Positions 24,764 through 35,000 of a stretch of DNA of 49,930 bases are shown in pieces; within the stretch, counting starts at the first letter, position 1, and each line of letters begins with the position of its first letter. Made by a program: the position numbers and the translations under genes. Below the pieces are notes generated by a model, which saw only the letters and a list, made by a program, of their open reading frames with translations, did no database searches and had not been told where the DNA came from. The DNA comes from Planctomycetota bacterium (GTDB lineage Bacteria; Planctomycetota; Phycisphaerae; UBA1845): the NCBI GenBank assembly GCA_024278775.1, contig JAJRSP010000138.1:1-49930 (forward strand), given 5' to 3'.

Positions 24764-25828
24764 GTGAACGCAGCTTTCGTGGGATTCCCACTTTCCGGTA
24801 AATCAACGCTTACAGCCGCCGCCACGGGTATTCCTATTGACCCCTCGGCCATGCCGCATGCCCGCAAAGCGGTGGTTAAGGTGCCCGACGACCGGTTGAA
24901 CGTCCTTTCGGACATGTACAAACCGAAGAAAAACACCCCAGCCACCATCGAGTATATCGACGTACCCGGCTTTTCACTCGCGGACCAGAAAGGCCTGGAG
25001 GATTTCAAGCGATATCTGCCAGAAATTCGCAAGGCTGAACTGCTCGTGGCGGTGGTTCGCGCGTTTGAGAACCCGTCCGTGCCGGCTTATCGGAATCGCG
25101 TGGACGCCGCCGCCGATTTGGGCGAATTTCGGGACGAACTGGTTCTGGCCGACCTTGAGACGATTTCCAACCGCGTGGACAAGCTGATCCAATCGCTGAA
25201 AAAGCCCTCCAAGTCTCACGACCTTGAAAAACGCGAACTTGAGGTTCTCGAGGTCTGCAAGGACGCGCTCGAGGCGGAAAAACCCCTTTTTCAAACGCTC
25301 ACCAACGACGATCAGCGGCGAACGGTGGCCAGTTTCGCTCTTTTGACGCTGAAACCGCTGCTCGTGGTGTTCAACGTGTCGGAGGACCGGGCGGCTGAAC
25401 CCGATCCGCCCGTTCCCGAGCACGCAGCCGGCGTGGTCAACGTGTGTGCCGCCATCGAGGAGGAAATCGCTCTCCTCGACGCCGACGATGGGCGGGCATT
25501 CCTGGAAGACCTCGGTTTGAAGGAGCCAGCCGGTGCCCGGCTGATTCGGAAATGCTACGAATCGCTGGGGCTGGTGTCGTTTCTGACCGCCGGGGCCGAC
25601 GAGGTTCGGGCGTGGACCATCCGCAAGGGCAGCGACGCCGTCGAGGCAGCCAGCAAAATTCATTCCGATATCGCCCGTGGCTTCATTCGCGCGGAGACCG
25701 TCGCCTTCGCGGACATGATCGAAAACGGCGATTTCAAGGCGGCTAAGTCCGCCGGCAAGGTGCGTCAGGAAGGCAAAACGTACGTCGTTCAGGACGGCGA
25801 TATTATCAACTTCAAGTTCAACGTCTGA
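24764..25828 (+). CDS. YchF-like P-loop ATPase/GTPase with TGS domain
   Basis: 354 residues, GTG start with GGAG upstream. The TRAFAC-type nucleotide domain has GFPLSGKST at 7-15, switch II IEYIDVPGF near 66-74, and FNVSED near 205 in place of the NKxD base-recognition motif. YchF proteins also depart from NKxD and prefer ATP. A helical insert (about 140-190) and a C-terminal TGS-like domain (TVAFADMIENGDF...VVQDGDIINFKFNV) match the YchF plan. It differs from canonical YchF in P-loop and DxAGL motifs, so it may be a paralogue rather than the housekeeping copy. It heads a likely operon with the next genes. Confidence 0.8.
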   Translation: MNAAFVGFPLSGKSTLTAAATGIPIDPSAMPHARKAVVKVPDDRLNVLSDMYKPKKNTPATIEYIDVPGFSLADQKGLEDFKRYLPEIRKAELLVAVVRAFENPSVPAYRNRVDAAADLGEFRDELVLADLETISNRVDKLIQSLKKPSKSHDLEKRELEVLEVCKDALEAEKPLFQTLTNDDQRRTVASFALLTLKPLLVVFNVSEDRAAEPDPPVPEHAAGVVNVCAAIEEEIALLDADDGRAFLEDLGLKEPAGARLIRKCYESLGLVSFLTAGADEVRAWTIRKGSDAVEAASKIHSDIARGFIRAETVAFADMIENGDFKAAKSAGKVRQEGKTYVVQDGDIINFKFNV

Positions 25829-25837
25829 GGGTCAGCC

Positions 25838-26149
25838 ATGTCCTGCCTGATGGAATTTTCAATGTCGCCGATGGACAAGGGGCCTTCGGTGGGAAAATAC
25901 GTGGCGAGATCGATCGAAATCATCGACAAGAGCGGGCTGCCGTATCGGCTGAATCCGATGGGGACCGTGCTTGAAGGTGAATTCGATGCGTGCATCAGCG
26001 TGATTCGGGCCTGCCACGAACGGATGAGCGCGGACTGCGAACGCATCACCTGCTCGGTCAAAATCGACTACCGCCGAGGGCGAACGGATGGCTTGACAGC
26101 CAAGACACAGCGGATCGAAGAAACCCTGAAACGATCGATACCCCAGTAG
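25838..26149 (+). CDS. Thiamine-binding (DUF77/MTH1187) family protein
   Basis: 103-residue ferredoxin-like fold protein of the MTH1187/YkoF-like family; members bind thiamine or related molecules. Typical features are MEFSMSPMDKGPSVGKYVA at the start, LPYRLNPMGTVLEG in the middle, and SVKIDYRRGR near the end. Nine bp separate it from the YchF-like gene, so they are probably co-transcribed. Its physiological role is not known. Confidence 0.9.
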   Translation: MSCLMEFSMSPMDKGPSVGKYVARSIEIIDKSGLPYRLNPMGTVLEGEFDACISVIRACHERMSADCERITCSVKIDYRRGRTDGLTAKTQRIEETLKRSIPQ

Positions 26150-26179
26150 GTAACCTGTTCCCTGGAAAGGACTTATGTC

Positions 26180-26659
26180 GTGAACGCCGACACGCGTGAA
26201 AATATCGCTACTGCCATAGGGCGTATTCCGAGCGGATTGGGGATTCTGACGGCGGCCCACGGCGGGCGCTCGACCGGCATGCTGGCCAGCTGGTTTCAGC
26301 AGGTTTCGTTCGAGCCGCTGATGATCGCGGTGTGCGTCAAGACGGGTCGGCCTATCGCGGACCTGATCGGAGAATCGGGCGCGTTCGTTCTGAACATTCT
26401 GGGCGAGGATTCGTCCGCGATGCTCAAGCACTTCGGCCAAGGGTTCGCCCCGGACGAGGACGCATTCACCGGTCTGGATATCGAACGACTCAACGAGGGT
26501 GTTCGGTTGAAAGGCGCGATCGCGTTCGTAGCTTGCGACCAAGCCCACGCCCACGAGACGGGAGACAACCAGCTTTTCGTGGGTTCAGCCGTCGGCGGCG
26601 ACGGCGACGTCACGCAAGCGCCGTACATCCACGTGCGAAAATCGGGTTTGCATTACTGA
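26180..26659 (+). CDS. Flavin reductase-like protein (FMN-binding split barrel)
   Basis: 159 residues, GTG start 30 bp after the previous stop, with GGAAAGG upstream. It has the flavin-reductase-like pattern: IPSGLGILTAAHGG, then TGMLASWFQQVSFEPLMIAVCV, the FMN-contact region, and SGAFVLNIL. Such proteins reduce FMN with NAD(P)H or serve as diflavin partners. The C-terminus (APYIHVRKSGLHY) is typical. It could use or process the ligand of the neighbouring thiamine-binding-type protein, but that is only an association by position. Confidence 0.88.
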   Translation: MNADTRENIATAIGRIPSGLGILTAAHGGRSTGMLASWFQQVSFEPLMIAVCVKTGRPIADLIGESGAFVLNILGEDSSAMLKHFGQGFAPDEDAFTGLDIERLNEGVRLKGAIAFVACDQAHAHETGDNQLFVGSAVGGDGDVTQAPYIHVRKSGLHY

Positions 26660-26769
26660 AGCACGCAGCACGAAGCTGTCCGCGCAGCCACTGTAAGAAG
26701 CACGCGAAAACACTGTGGCCACTCGCTCAACAAGGCGATGGCGCGAGCGATTGTTTTCCAGAGCGGTGG

Positions 26770-27672
26770 TCACGCGTCATGTGTTTCAGCGCTTAGCGAG
26801 CCACGGCCAATGGCACACGTCCGCGGTGAATTCAGCCCTTCTGCTTCGTCCGGCCAGAACCTGAGTTGGCGAGTTCTGGGCAGCTTAATGGCGGATCGGC
26901 TTTCTGAGTGAATCGTGTCGGTGATCCCGGCGATCCATCTCTTCAGCGTGTTGCCGTCATATCGAATTGTTCCGTAATGCTTCCGCTGGACATCGTCAAG
27001 CTCGTTCTTCGATACGCTGCTTCCATGTAGCGACAAGTACTCCGCCAGACGCGGGCCAATGAAGAAATCGAGCTTTGCTGCAAGCAATAGTGACCGCACT
27101 ACACAAAGCGCCGGGTAAGGATTCTCCTCCCGGTTGAGTTCTAAAGTCCTTGAAAGGATGCCTTCGAAAAACTGATCGTCTCCCGAAAAAATCCTTCGAG
27201 CGCAGCCCGGTGTTCTCGGCCAAACGTCAACTGCAATCGCCTCGAGATTCAAGAAGGTCGTGCGCGGCAGCGCAGCAAAGTCTGGATTGACGACCTCGTC
27301 TTGCACGAACGCCCAAGTTCGATTGAGCGGCCACACGTCGAATTGCCACTGCATGCGTTCAAATCGCAGTCCGCCGAACCGCGTCTCGCGCATATGATTC
27401 CTGCCGAGACGCTGCTTCAACTTCTCGACAGTCGTTCCAGCCACCACAACGTCAACATCTCTCGGCCTGCCGAGGCGATTCTCAAATAATCGTGAGATCA
27501 GCAACGAACGGAGTGTTCCACCGAAGAACACAGCGGGCGTGCCGGCTTCGCGAATGTCGCGAAGGGTCTTGACGATCGGTTCGTTCCATTGGCGATCGAC
27601 GTGCCGGCAGAGATAGGCCACATCCTTGAGCAAGGCGCGCTTAAGCAACAACTTTTCAGAATCATCAACCAT
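26770..27672 (-). CDS. Nucleotidyltransferase-fold protein (poly(A) polymerase-like head)
   Basis: 300 residues. It has the Pol-beta-type signature: GGTLRS at 51-56, DVD at 72-74, and a third acidic residue in FDVW at 111-113. This is the layout of class II CCA/poly(A)-polymerase head domains, with TRFGGLRFE between. No RNA-binding tail like that of tRNA CCA-enzymes is recognised, so the substrate could be a nucleotide, RNA or protein. It overlaps the dGTPase gene upstream by 8 bp, so the pair is translated together. Base composition appears lower in GC than in flanking genes, suggesting acquisition. Confidence 0.75.
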   Translation of the reverse strand: MVDDSEKLLLKRALLKDVAYLCRHVDRQWNEPIVKTLRDIREAGTPAVFFGGTLRSLLISRLFENRLGRPRDVDVVVAGTTVEKLKQRLGRNHMRETRFGGLRFERMQWQFDVWPLNRTWAFVQDEVVNPDFAALPRTTFLNLEAIAVDVWPRTPGCARRIFSGDDQFFEGILSRTLELNREENPYPALCVVRSLLLAAKLDFFIGPRLAEYLSLHGSSVSKNELDDVQRKHYGTIRYDGNTLKRWIAGITDTIHSESRSAIKLPRTRQLRFWPDEAEGLNSPRTCAIGRGSLSAETHDA

Positions 27673-29041
27673 TGAAGATTTCTGCGTGCAGGCGCTTCGC
27701 GAATGAATCCGTCATTCCGCTAATGTAATCCGTCAGAAGTTGAAAACGGTGGTATTGTTCCGGAATTCCGTTCGCCGTGCGCCGGGCATGCTGGAATACG
27801 CGACGGTAATTCTGTGATAGCAATGCGCCGGATTTCCCCGAAAACGCGTTCGTTTTGGGCTCGCCCTTAAGAGGCATGTTCATAACGCCTTCGGCAAAGA
27901 CATCCATCAGATCGTGGATTACGCGGCGCCCCATCAATTCCAGCTTGAGTGTGCCCGGCGTACAATAGACTTTTTCTCGTCCTATTCGCTTCAGCGTTTT
28001 GACCAACGAATTTGCGTCGCATGTCTTGACGAGTTCGCTCTTGAATTCGCCATTCATGATTTGCTCATAGTTGTCGGTGAAAGCCTTGTTTACTGATCTC
28101 ACCGAAACCGAAATAGCGCCGGTTCGGAACGCCGATACCTTCACGTCGTCAGGCAGGCTGGACGGGTCGTCACCGGTGCTCAGAATCTTCTCCATGATCT
28201 TGAGGGCGTCGCTCATGGGAGGCGTGCACTCCGGGCTTTTCAATTGTTCCTCCAATTGTGCCCAAGAGAAGATGCCCTTCTTGATGGCGTCCTCAATATC
28301 GGCTACCGAGTAAACAATGTCATCCGCAGCCTCGACAAGGAAAGCAATCGGATTCCGATTGGCGCCCGTTCCGGTGCGCTCGCGTATCTGTTCAACGAGT
28401 TTAGTCTCCGATGCGAAAAAACCGGGCTTGCTCCTCGCGTGATCGAGACCATCCTTATCCGCTTCGTGGGATGGAGCTGTGTACTTGCAGAGCGCTGAGA
28501 GGGTTCCGAAAGTCAGGTTGAGACCGAAATAATCTGCGAGGATTTGGAGTTTCGCGACCAAACGCAGCGTCTGAGCGTTGCCTTCAAAATTCAAGAAATC
28601 CTGGACGTGCTGCGGATTTTCGAACCAATCATCCAAAGGTTTCTTGGGGCATTTAATCGCAAACCATTCGCGGATGGCATCCTCACCCGAGTGACCAAAA
28701 GGCGGATTGCCGAGATCGTGGAGCAGGCCACAAGTGGCGGCGATGGCTTCGATCGACCTGGTCTGGTCCGCCTCGATTTCCCCCTTTTTAAGCAACCATT
28801 CCCCAGCGCCAATTGCAAGCCCCTTGGAAACAGAAGCGACCTCCAGGGAGTGCGTTAGCCGAGTACGAACGGCATCGTGTGGCTCGAGCGGAAAAACCTG
28901 CGCCTTATCTTGCAACCGCCTGACCGGCGTTGAAAAAACTGCGCGGTCAAAATCTCGCTCAAAGTTGATGCGTTGGTCGCTTTCGAGGGTTGATTTTCGG
29001 ACCCGATTCGGGTTGAGGAGTTTTGACCATTCCATCGCCAC
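27665..29041 (-). CDS. dGTPase-family HD-domain triphosphohydrolase
   Basis: 458 residues. The active-site set is intact: RTRLTHSLEV (first His near 62), GLLHDLGNPPFGHSGED (HD near 106-107), and EAADDIVYSVADIEDA (last Asp). Enzymes of this family cleave dGTP or other dNTPs to the nucleoside and triphosphate, lowering the dNTP pool; some bacterial members act against phages. GTG 29041 is chosen because GGGA lies 9 nt upstream; ATG 29035 is an alternative. A tandem octamer (ATAAGCGG twice, 29063-29078) just upstream could be an operator. The 3' end overlaps the nucleotidyltransferase start by 8 bp. Confidence 0.9.
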   Translation of the reverse strand: MAMEWSKLLNPNRVRKSTLESDQRINFERDFDRAVFSTPVRRLQDKAQVFPLEPHDAVRTRLTHSLEVASVSKGLAIGAGEWLLKKGEIEADQTRSIEAIAATCGLLHDLGNPPFGHSGEDAIREWFAIKCPKKPLDDWFENPQHVQDFLNFEGNAQTLRLVAKLQILADYFGLNLTFGTLSALCKYTAPSHEADKDGLDHARSKPGFFASETKLVEQIRERTGTGANRNPIAFLVEAADDIVYSVADIEDAIKKGIFSWAQLEEQLKSPECTPPMSDALKIMEKILSTGDDPSSLPDDVKVSAFRTGAISVSVRSVNKAFTDNYEQIMNGEFKSELVKTCDANSLVKTLKRIGREKVYCTPGTLKLELMGRRVIHDLMDVFAEGVMNMPLKGEPKTNAFSGKSGALLSQNYRRVFQHARRTANGIPEQYHRFQLLTDYISGMTDSFAKRLHAEIFNG

Positions 29042-29948
29042 GATTGGTCGTCCCTTTCCAATATAAGCGGATAAGCGGATGCGAAAGCGGCACACGGTGC
29101 GTTACAAACGGAGCAATCTCGCCGGATTCTATCCAAACTGAACGATTGGGCCAATCTCAATCGATAGAGTGAACGGGCAGATTCTCGTCCCGGAACGATT
29201 CGAATGGTCATGCTGAACCGCGAAACGCCGGGCACCTGTTGTATTTGTGTCCTAACGCATGGCGCCACAACGACTTGCGCGACAATCGCATGGTCTCACA
29301 ATCGGCTCGTCCTCCTCCGATGGGCCTGTTAGCATTCCAGACACGAAGCACATTCTTGCCGTCTCGATTTGTGGTGTCGGTTGTTATCAGGATCCGCGCG
29401 GACTGAAGTCCGCGGCTCGCCGGGTTCGGGTCGTATCTGCTCTGATCGCGAAGTGTAAAAAGGGCGTGCGGCACCCCGTGTGTATTGGCGCGGTCAAAGG
29501 GTGCCGCAGCGAGTGGAAGACAAATTAGCTATTGGCAACGGGCCTCGCGTCGGAACGGACGAAACCCGGTTTCCGGCTATCGATCGAGGGCGGAACCCCG
29601 CCGCGGTTCATTATACCAACCTAACCGGAAGATTTCCAACCCGACGTTGTGATATCTTTCCAAAAACCGCCGGTCGGGTGCATATTCATCGGACAAGGCG
29701 CTCGGCCAACACGACGAATCCTGCGGCATTGTTGAAAACAACGAACGCGGCCTGACTTTGGGGGGCTGGCGTACGTGACGTGGATTATCGGATGTTGACA
29801 ACGCTTTCGGCGGTCTTGAAAGGAGCAAGCCCGGCTCGCGGACGGGAATGCGTGCGTCACGGCAAGTCAATCGCGTCCCCGGATCGACCGATGAAAACGC
29901 CATACGGACAACCCGCTCCCGGTTCCCGATTTTGGTGAAAGCAACCGC
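29042..29948. other. 907-bp gene-free stretch
   Basis: No supported gene: the frames seen are short, disagree in strand, and include translations of the repeat at 29394. Contents are the ATAAGCGG tandem octamer upstream of the dGTPase gene and the GACTGAAGTC palindrome. It separates the divergent dGTPase and response-regulator genes. Confidence 0.5.
29394..29420 (+). repeat. GACTGAAGTC palindromic repeat, copy 1
   Basis: Core CGCGGACTGAAGTCCGCGG, a near-perfect palindrome, followed by CTCGC. A 26-bp match lies at 31822-31848 and a divergent inverted copy at 40320-40350. Confidence 0.85.
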
Positions 29949-31562
29949 ATGAGTGAAGACAGTCGTGCCAAAATACTGCTGGTCGATGACGACAAGGAAC
30001 TGACGTTCATTCTGCGCGCGCACCTGGTGGCGGCGGGGTATGCTGTCGAGGAGTACCACGACGCGGAATCCGCGATCAACGCCCTGCCGCGATTTTGCCC
30101 CGATATCGTGGTCATGGATTTAGGCCTGCCGGGCATCGACGGTTTGGAAGCGACACGCCGCATCAAGAACAACCCCGACACGGCTGAGATCGCCATCATC
30201 ATTGTCACCGCGCGAAGCGATACGGACCACGTTGTTCTGGCGCTTGAGGCTGGCGCCCACGAATATGTGGTCAAACCGTTCGATGTGGCGGAATTGCTCG
30301 CGAGGATTCGCACGGTGTACCGCCTGCGCGAAGCCAGACGCGAATTGAACCATCTCAACGACGAGTTGGCCAACCAGGTCGAACAACGCACGGCGCGGTT
30401 GCGCTGTCTGTACAATTTTACACGGTCGCTGAACGAGGCTGACTCACGCGACGAGATTCTCAACCTGATCATCGAGGCCATTCGCGAGGCTACGGGTAGC
30501 GAGCGCGTTTCGATTCTGCTGAAGTCGGCGGACGAAACACACTTTCATTGCGCCAAAGCCACCGGGATTGACGATCACGTTGTAAAATCAATCCGGGTTC
30601 CGATCAGCGACGGAATCGCAGGCAAGGTCTTCGCCACCGGCAGAACGTACATCGCCAACACGTTGAGCGACAAGGCTGAGGGTGACGCGCGGTACCATTC
30701 CGACAGTTTCATCAGCACGCCGCTGGTTGCGACATCGCTGATGACCAGCGAGGAGACGCTGGGCGTCCTGAGCATTACCGACAAGAACGACAACAATAGT
30801 TTCGCACCGGACGAGATCGAGTGCATCCGTTCGATCGCCGACTCGGGGGCCATCGCGCTGCACAACCAGTTGCGCCGCGAACGCCTGAGCGAATCGATCG
30901 ATGTACTGCTGATGACCGTCGGTCGATTGGCTGAATTTCGCGATAACGAAACAGGCAGCCACCTCGAAAGGGTTCGTGAATACGCGAAATTGCTGGCTGA
31001 GGAGCTGGCAGCCGACTCGGCCTATTCGGACCAGATTACGCAGGAATTCATCAACGATTTGCACCGCGCCGCACCGATGCACGACATTGGCAAGGTGGGA
31101 ATCCCCGACAACATTCTCTGCAAACCGGGCAAGCTCACCGATGAAGAATTCACGCTGATGAAAGAGCACAGCCGGATCGGTCGGGACGTGCTGGACTCCG
31201 CGATGGCGAAGACCGGGCCTGTGCCGATTTTGCGCATGTGCTCCGAGATCGCCGGCAGTCATCACGAGCGTTTCGACGGGCGTGGCTACCCCAACGGGAT
31301 TTCGGGGGAGGACATTCCGCTTTCGGCCCGGATCATTGCACTTGTTGATGCGTACGACGCGATCACGAGCAAGCGACGTTACAAGTCCGCGACGGATCAC
31401 GATCGCGGCGTTGAGATCGTGCGTTCTGAAAGCGGCAAGCACTTCGACCCGAACCTGATCGAGCCGTTTCTGCGCTGCGCCGCACGCTTTGACGAGATAC
31501 GCCGCCTTCACAACGACGAAGACGCAAGCCTGCCTACACCTGCGCTTGTCCACGCCGACTGA
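29949..31562 (+). CDS. Response regulator: receiver-GAF-HD-GYP
   Basis: 537 residues. Receiver domain at 8-125 with acidic pocket DDD and phospho-acceptor Asp in VVMDLGLPGIDG near 57, plus K in VVKPFD. A coiled coil follows, then a GAF domain at about 150-310, then an HD-GYP domain at about 320-515: MHDIGKVGIPDNIL and HHERFDGRGYP are both intact. HD-GYP proteins hydrolyse cyclic di-GMP to pGpG/GMP. Phosphorylation by an unlinked sensor kinase and a GAF ligand probably control it. No kinase gene is adjacent. ATG 29949 with GGTGA upstream. Confidence 0.95.
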   Translation: MSEDSRAKILLVDDDKELTFILRAHLVAAGYAVEEYHDAESAINALPRFCPDIVVMDLGLPGIDGLEATRRIKNNPDTAEIAIIIVTARSDTDHVVLALEAGAHEYVVKPFDVAELLARIRTVYRLREARRELNHLNDELANQVEQRTARLRCLYNFTRSLNEADSRDEILNLIIEAIREATGSERVSILLKSADETHFHCAKATGIDDHVVKSIRVPISDGIAGKVFATGRTYIANTLSDKAEGDARYHSDSFISTPLVATSLMTSEETLGVLSITDKNDNNSFAPDEIECIRSIADSGAIALHNQLRRERLSESIDVLLMTVGRLAEFRDNETGSHLERVREYAKLLAEELAADSAYSDQITQEFINDLHRAAPMHDIGKVGIPDNILCKPGKLTDEEFTLMKEHSRIGRDVLDSAMAKTGPVPILRMCSEIAGSHHERFDGRGYPNGISGEDIPLSARIIALVDAYDAITSKRRYKSATDHDRGVEIVRSESGKHFDPNLIEPFLRCAARFDEIRRLHNDEDASLPTPALVHAD

Positions 31563-32027
31563 GAAAAGGGGTCGGGAGTCGTTTCTTGGAACTTCCTGTG
31601 TTTTGGGTGTTTTCCACTCTGCCGATCCCTCCGCCCGAACGTCCCGATATCACCCCCCGATAAGAACACCCGTTCCCACGCACGGAACTGACTCAGCTTT
31701 CCCCGGCTGGGTCTCGACGCATTCTCGCAAGTTTGTGGGTAACAGGTCAGCAATCTGCACTGGCGATGTTTCGGCATGGAGGCGTGCTGGTTGAGAATAA
31801 TGTTGGATGGGTTTGGGGGCGTCCGCGCGGACTGAAGTCCGCGGCTCGTGGGATGCATTCAAAGACCGTGCAGAATACGGGCGAACGCGGTCCTCGAGTG
31901 GATTGGCATTGCACACGGCTGACCTGTTATGTTTGTAGTATCGCTTTCAGAATTGAAGGGACATGATCCTTTGGGTATGATGGCGGTCGGGGTGCTTTGG
32001 GAAAAGTGGTCACATGGGGAGCGCAAG
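31563..32027. other. 465-bp intergenic stretch with a repeat
   Basis: No gene is supported. It holds the GACTGAAGTC repeat copy at 31822-31848. The frame of the following protease stays open back to 31929, but its own start is clearly at the signal peptide. Confidence 0.5.
31822..31848 (+). repeat. GACTGAAGTC palindromic repeat, copy 2
   Basis: Same sequence as 29394-29420 over 26 bp and in the same direction, so the two copies flank the HD-GYP regulator gene. Confidence 0.85.
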
Positions 32028-35000
32028 ATGCTGTTATTACCAAGATCGTTGAGCACGTTTGCTGTTGCGCTGGCTGTTTGCGCGTCCATCGCGGCTGCTC
32101 GCGAGCCGGAGAACTTCGTCGCATTGAGCCAGTCGGCCAACGATGTGCTGGGGCTTCGGGCCAGCCGGGTTGTGGAGCTGGACGTGGCTGCGAGTCCCGG
32201 CCAGTCGTTCTCGCTTTCGGTTCCGCTGGACGGCCGTCAGGTCACGCTCGACCTGGCTCCTCACTCCGTACGCTCGGCGGATCATTATCGCGTGATGGTT
32301 CAACAGGCCGACGGCAAACTCGTCGAGGCTAAGACGGGGCCTGTGCGGACATTGCGCGGCGCGGTGCAGGGTCAACCGGGCAGCGTCGTCGCGGGATCGT
32401 TGCTGAAAGACGGCTTGTACGCACTGGTCCAACTCACGCCCGACGCTGAGTATTGGATAGAACCGCTCTTCCGACGGGTCGATGGAGCGTCGCGCCGGCA
32501 CTACGTCTTGTATCGCAAGGCCGACGTTCTGCCGGGAGGACATTCCTGCGCCACGGAAGCGAGACAAGCAGCCGTCGGTATTCCGCAACAACCGCAGGAG
32601 CTTGGCGGTTGCGGGGGCGGCGGTGTGTGTGTGGCTGAGCTGGCGTGCGACGCCGATGTGGAATACTTCAACACCTACGGTACGGTCCCTGCCACCGAGG
32701 CGCGGATCAACGCCGTGATCAACACGGTCAACCTGCAATACGAAAGCCAAGTCGGCATCACGCATCAGATCACGACCATTATCGTGCGCACTGCCAATCC
32801 CGACCCTTACACATCGACGGATGCTGTAACGCGACTCTGCGAATTCATCACTGAATGGACCAACAACCAAAGCGGCGTGCAGCGCGACATGGCCCAATTG
32901 TTCACCGGGGCGGTCATAGACGGGACCACCATCGGAATCGCCGCGGACATTGGCGGCTCGGGCGTGTGTGTGAACAGTGGAGCTTGTACCGGTGGACCTT
33001 TCGGACCGCTGGGTTCGTATTGTCTTTCGCAGTCCGATTTCAACGGCAATTTCAGTTGCGCGACCGATTTGAGCGCCCACGAGATGGGCCATCTCTGGGG
33101 AGCGTTCCACTGTTCCTGTCCCAGCAACACGATGAACGCCGGCATTACCTGTACGAACACATTCACCGCCGGCTCGATTTCATCGATCGTGTCCTATCGC
33201 GACACACGTGCCTGTCTGACCAGCGGTGTCGGCTGCACCAAGGATTGCCAGCCGGGACACATACCGGAAGCTGAACCGATTTGCGTTATGAACTACGACG
33301 ACGTCACCAACGGCGGCTGCAATTCCACTGTGCCGACATGGTCGCCCATCGGACTGAGCGCGGGCGTTTGCGGGGAGTCCGGCACATATCTACGCGATAT
33401 TCCGTGCGTCGACGATACACCATGTACACCGTTCGGGCAGACGTGCAACACGGGCACCGGCATTTGCAACGGCGGTCCGTTCGGCAGCCGAGACACAGAC
33501 TGGTGGCAGTTCACACTGACCGAAGCCCACGAAGTCAACCTGTGCGTGACGGGAGAGTTTCCCGTATTGGTGGGTATTGTTGACGACGGCGGCGGTGCCA
33601 ATTGCGCGGGGGCCGCGTTCCTAAGCTCCAATTCAGGATTTGGATGTGTGGAGGTCTGCGCGACGGCCGACCTGACAGCCGGAACATGGACAGCATTCGT
33701 AAGCCCGAACACATTTGACAGTGTGGCCTGCGGGTCCACGTACAATGCGGAAGTCCGCTGCGACAGTGCCAACGGAACCCCAACGACTTATCAAGCGACT
33801 GTGAACCAGGGTATTCCAGACGGAAGCCCGGGCACGCCGCTGACACATACCATCAACGTTCCCGATTCGGTAACGATCGGCGACCTCGATATCGCATTGG
33901 TCATCACACACACGTGGGTCGGCGACCTGACTGTGACACTGGAACATTTGGGCACGAGTGTATCGCTCATCAGCCGCCCCGGCCTGCCCGACATCGACCC
34001 GAGCTTCGGCTGCTCGGGCGACGATTACAACATCGTGCTGGACGACGGCGGAACGGGTGGCCCGATCGAAGACCTGTGCGCAGCCACTCTGCCGCCTTCA
34101 CCACCGAACTACAGCCCGGACAAGACACTGTCGGCCTTCGATGGTATGGACTCTGCCGGCGACTGGACCATCACCATTGCAGATTCCGCCATGCCGGACC
34201 CCGGCACGTTGGTTGAATGGTCCTTACTCATTGACAGCCAGGTAGCCAACCCCTGCACTCAGAACCTGTGTGCCGGCGTGGATTGCACGGCGCTGGATAA
34301 CGACTGTGCTGCCGGCGTTTGTGATCCTGCGAACGGGCTTTGCGTTCAGGATACTGCCAGCTTCGCCGGAGTGGAGTGTCGTGCGTCCACAGGCCAATGC
34401 GACACGGCGGAGACTTGCGACGGCCTGAATGCGACATGTCCCACGGACCAGTTCGCCACAGGGCCTTGCGACGACGGCAACGCCTGCACACTGACTGATA
34501 CCTGCCAAGCCGGCGTATGCACAGGAAGCAATCCGGTGGTCTGCACACCGCTCGACCAATGTCACGTGGCGGGAACCTGCGATACAGGTACAGGCCTATG
34601 CGACGATCCGTTCGCGGCGAATGGGACAAGTTGCAATGACAATAACGCTTGCACGCAAACTGACATATGCCAAGCGGGCATATGTACCGGAGGCAACCCC
34701 GTGATCTGCACGCCGCTGGATCAATGCCATGTAGCCGGAACGTGCGATACAGTCACGGGCCTATGCGATGATCCATTCGCGCCCAACGGAACAGGCTGTG
34801 ATGACAGCGACGCCTGCACACAAACGGATACGTGCCAAGTAGGCGTATGCGCCGGAAGCAACCCGGTGATCTGCACACCACTTGACCAATGTCACGTGGC
34901 CGGAACTTGCGATACCGTCACAGGCCTATGCGATGATCCGTTCGCGGCGAATGGAACGGGTTGCAATGACAACAATGCCTGCACGCAGACGGACGCATGT

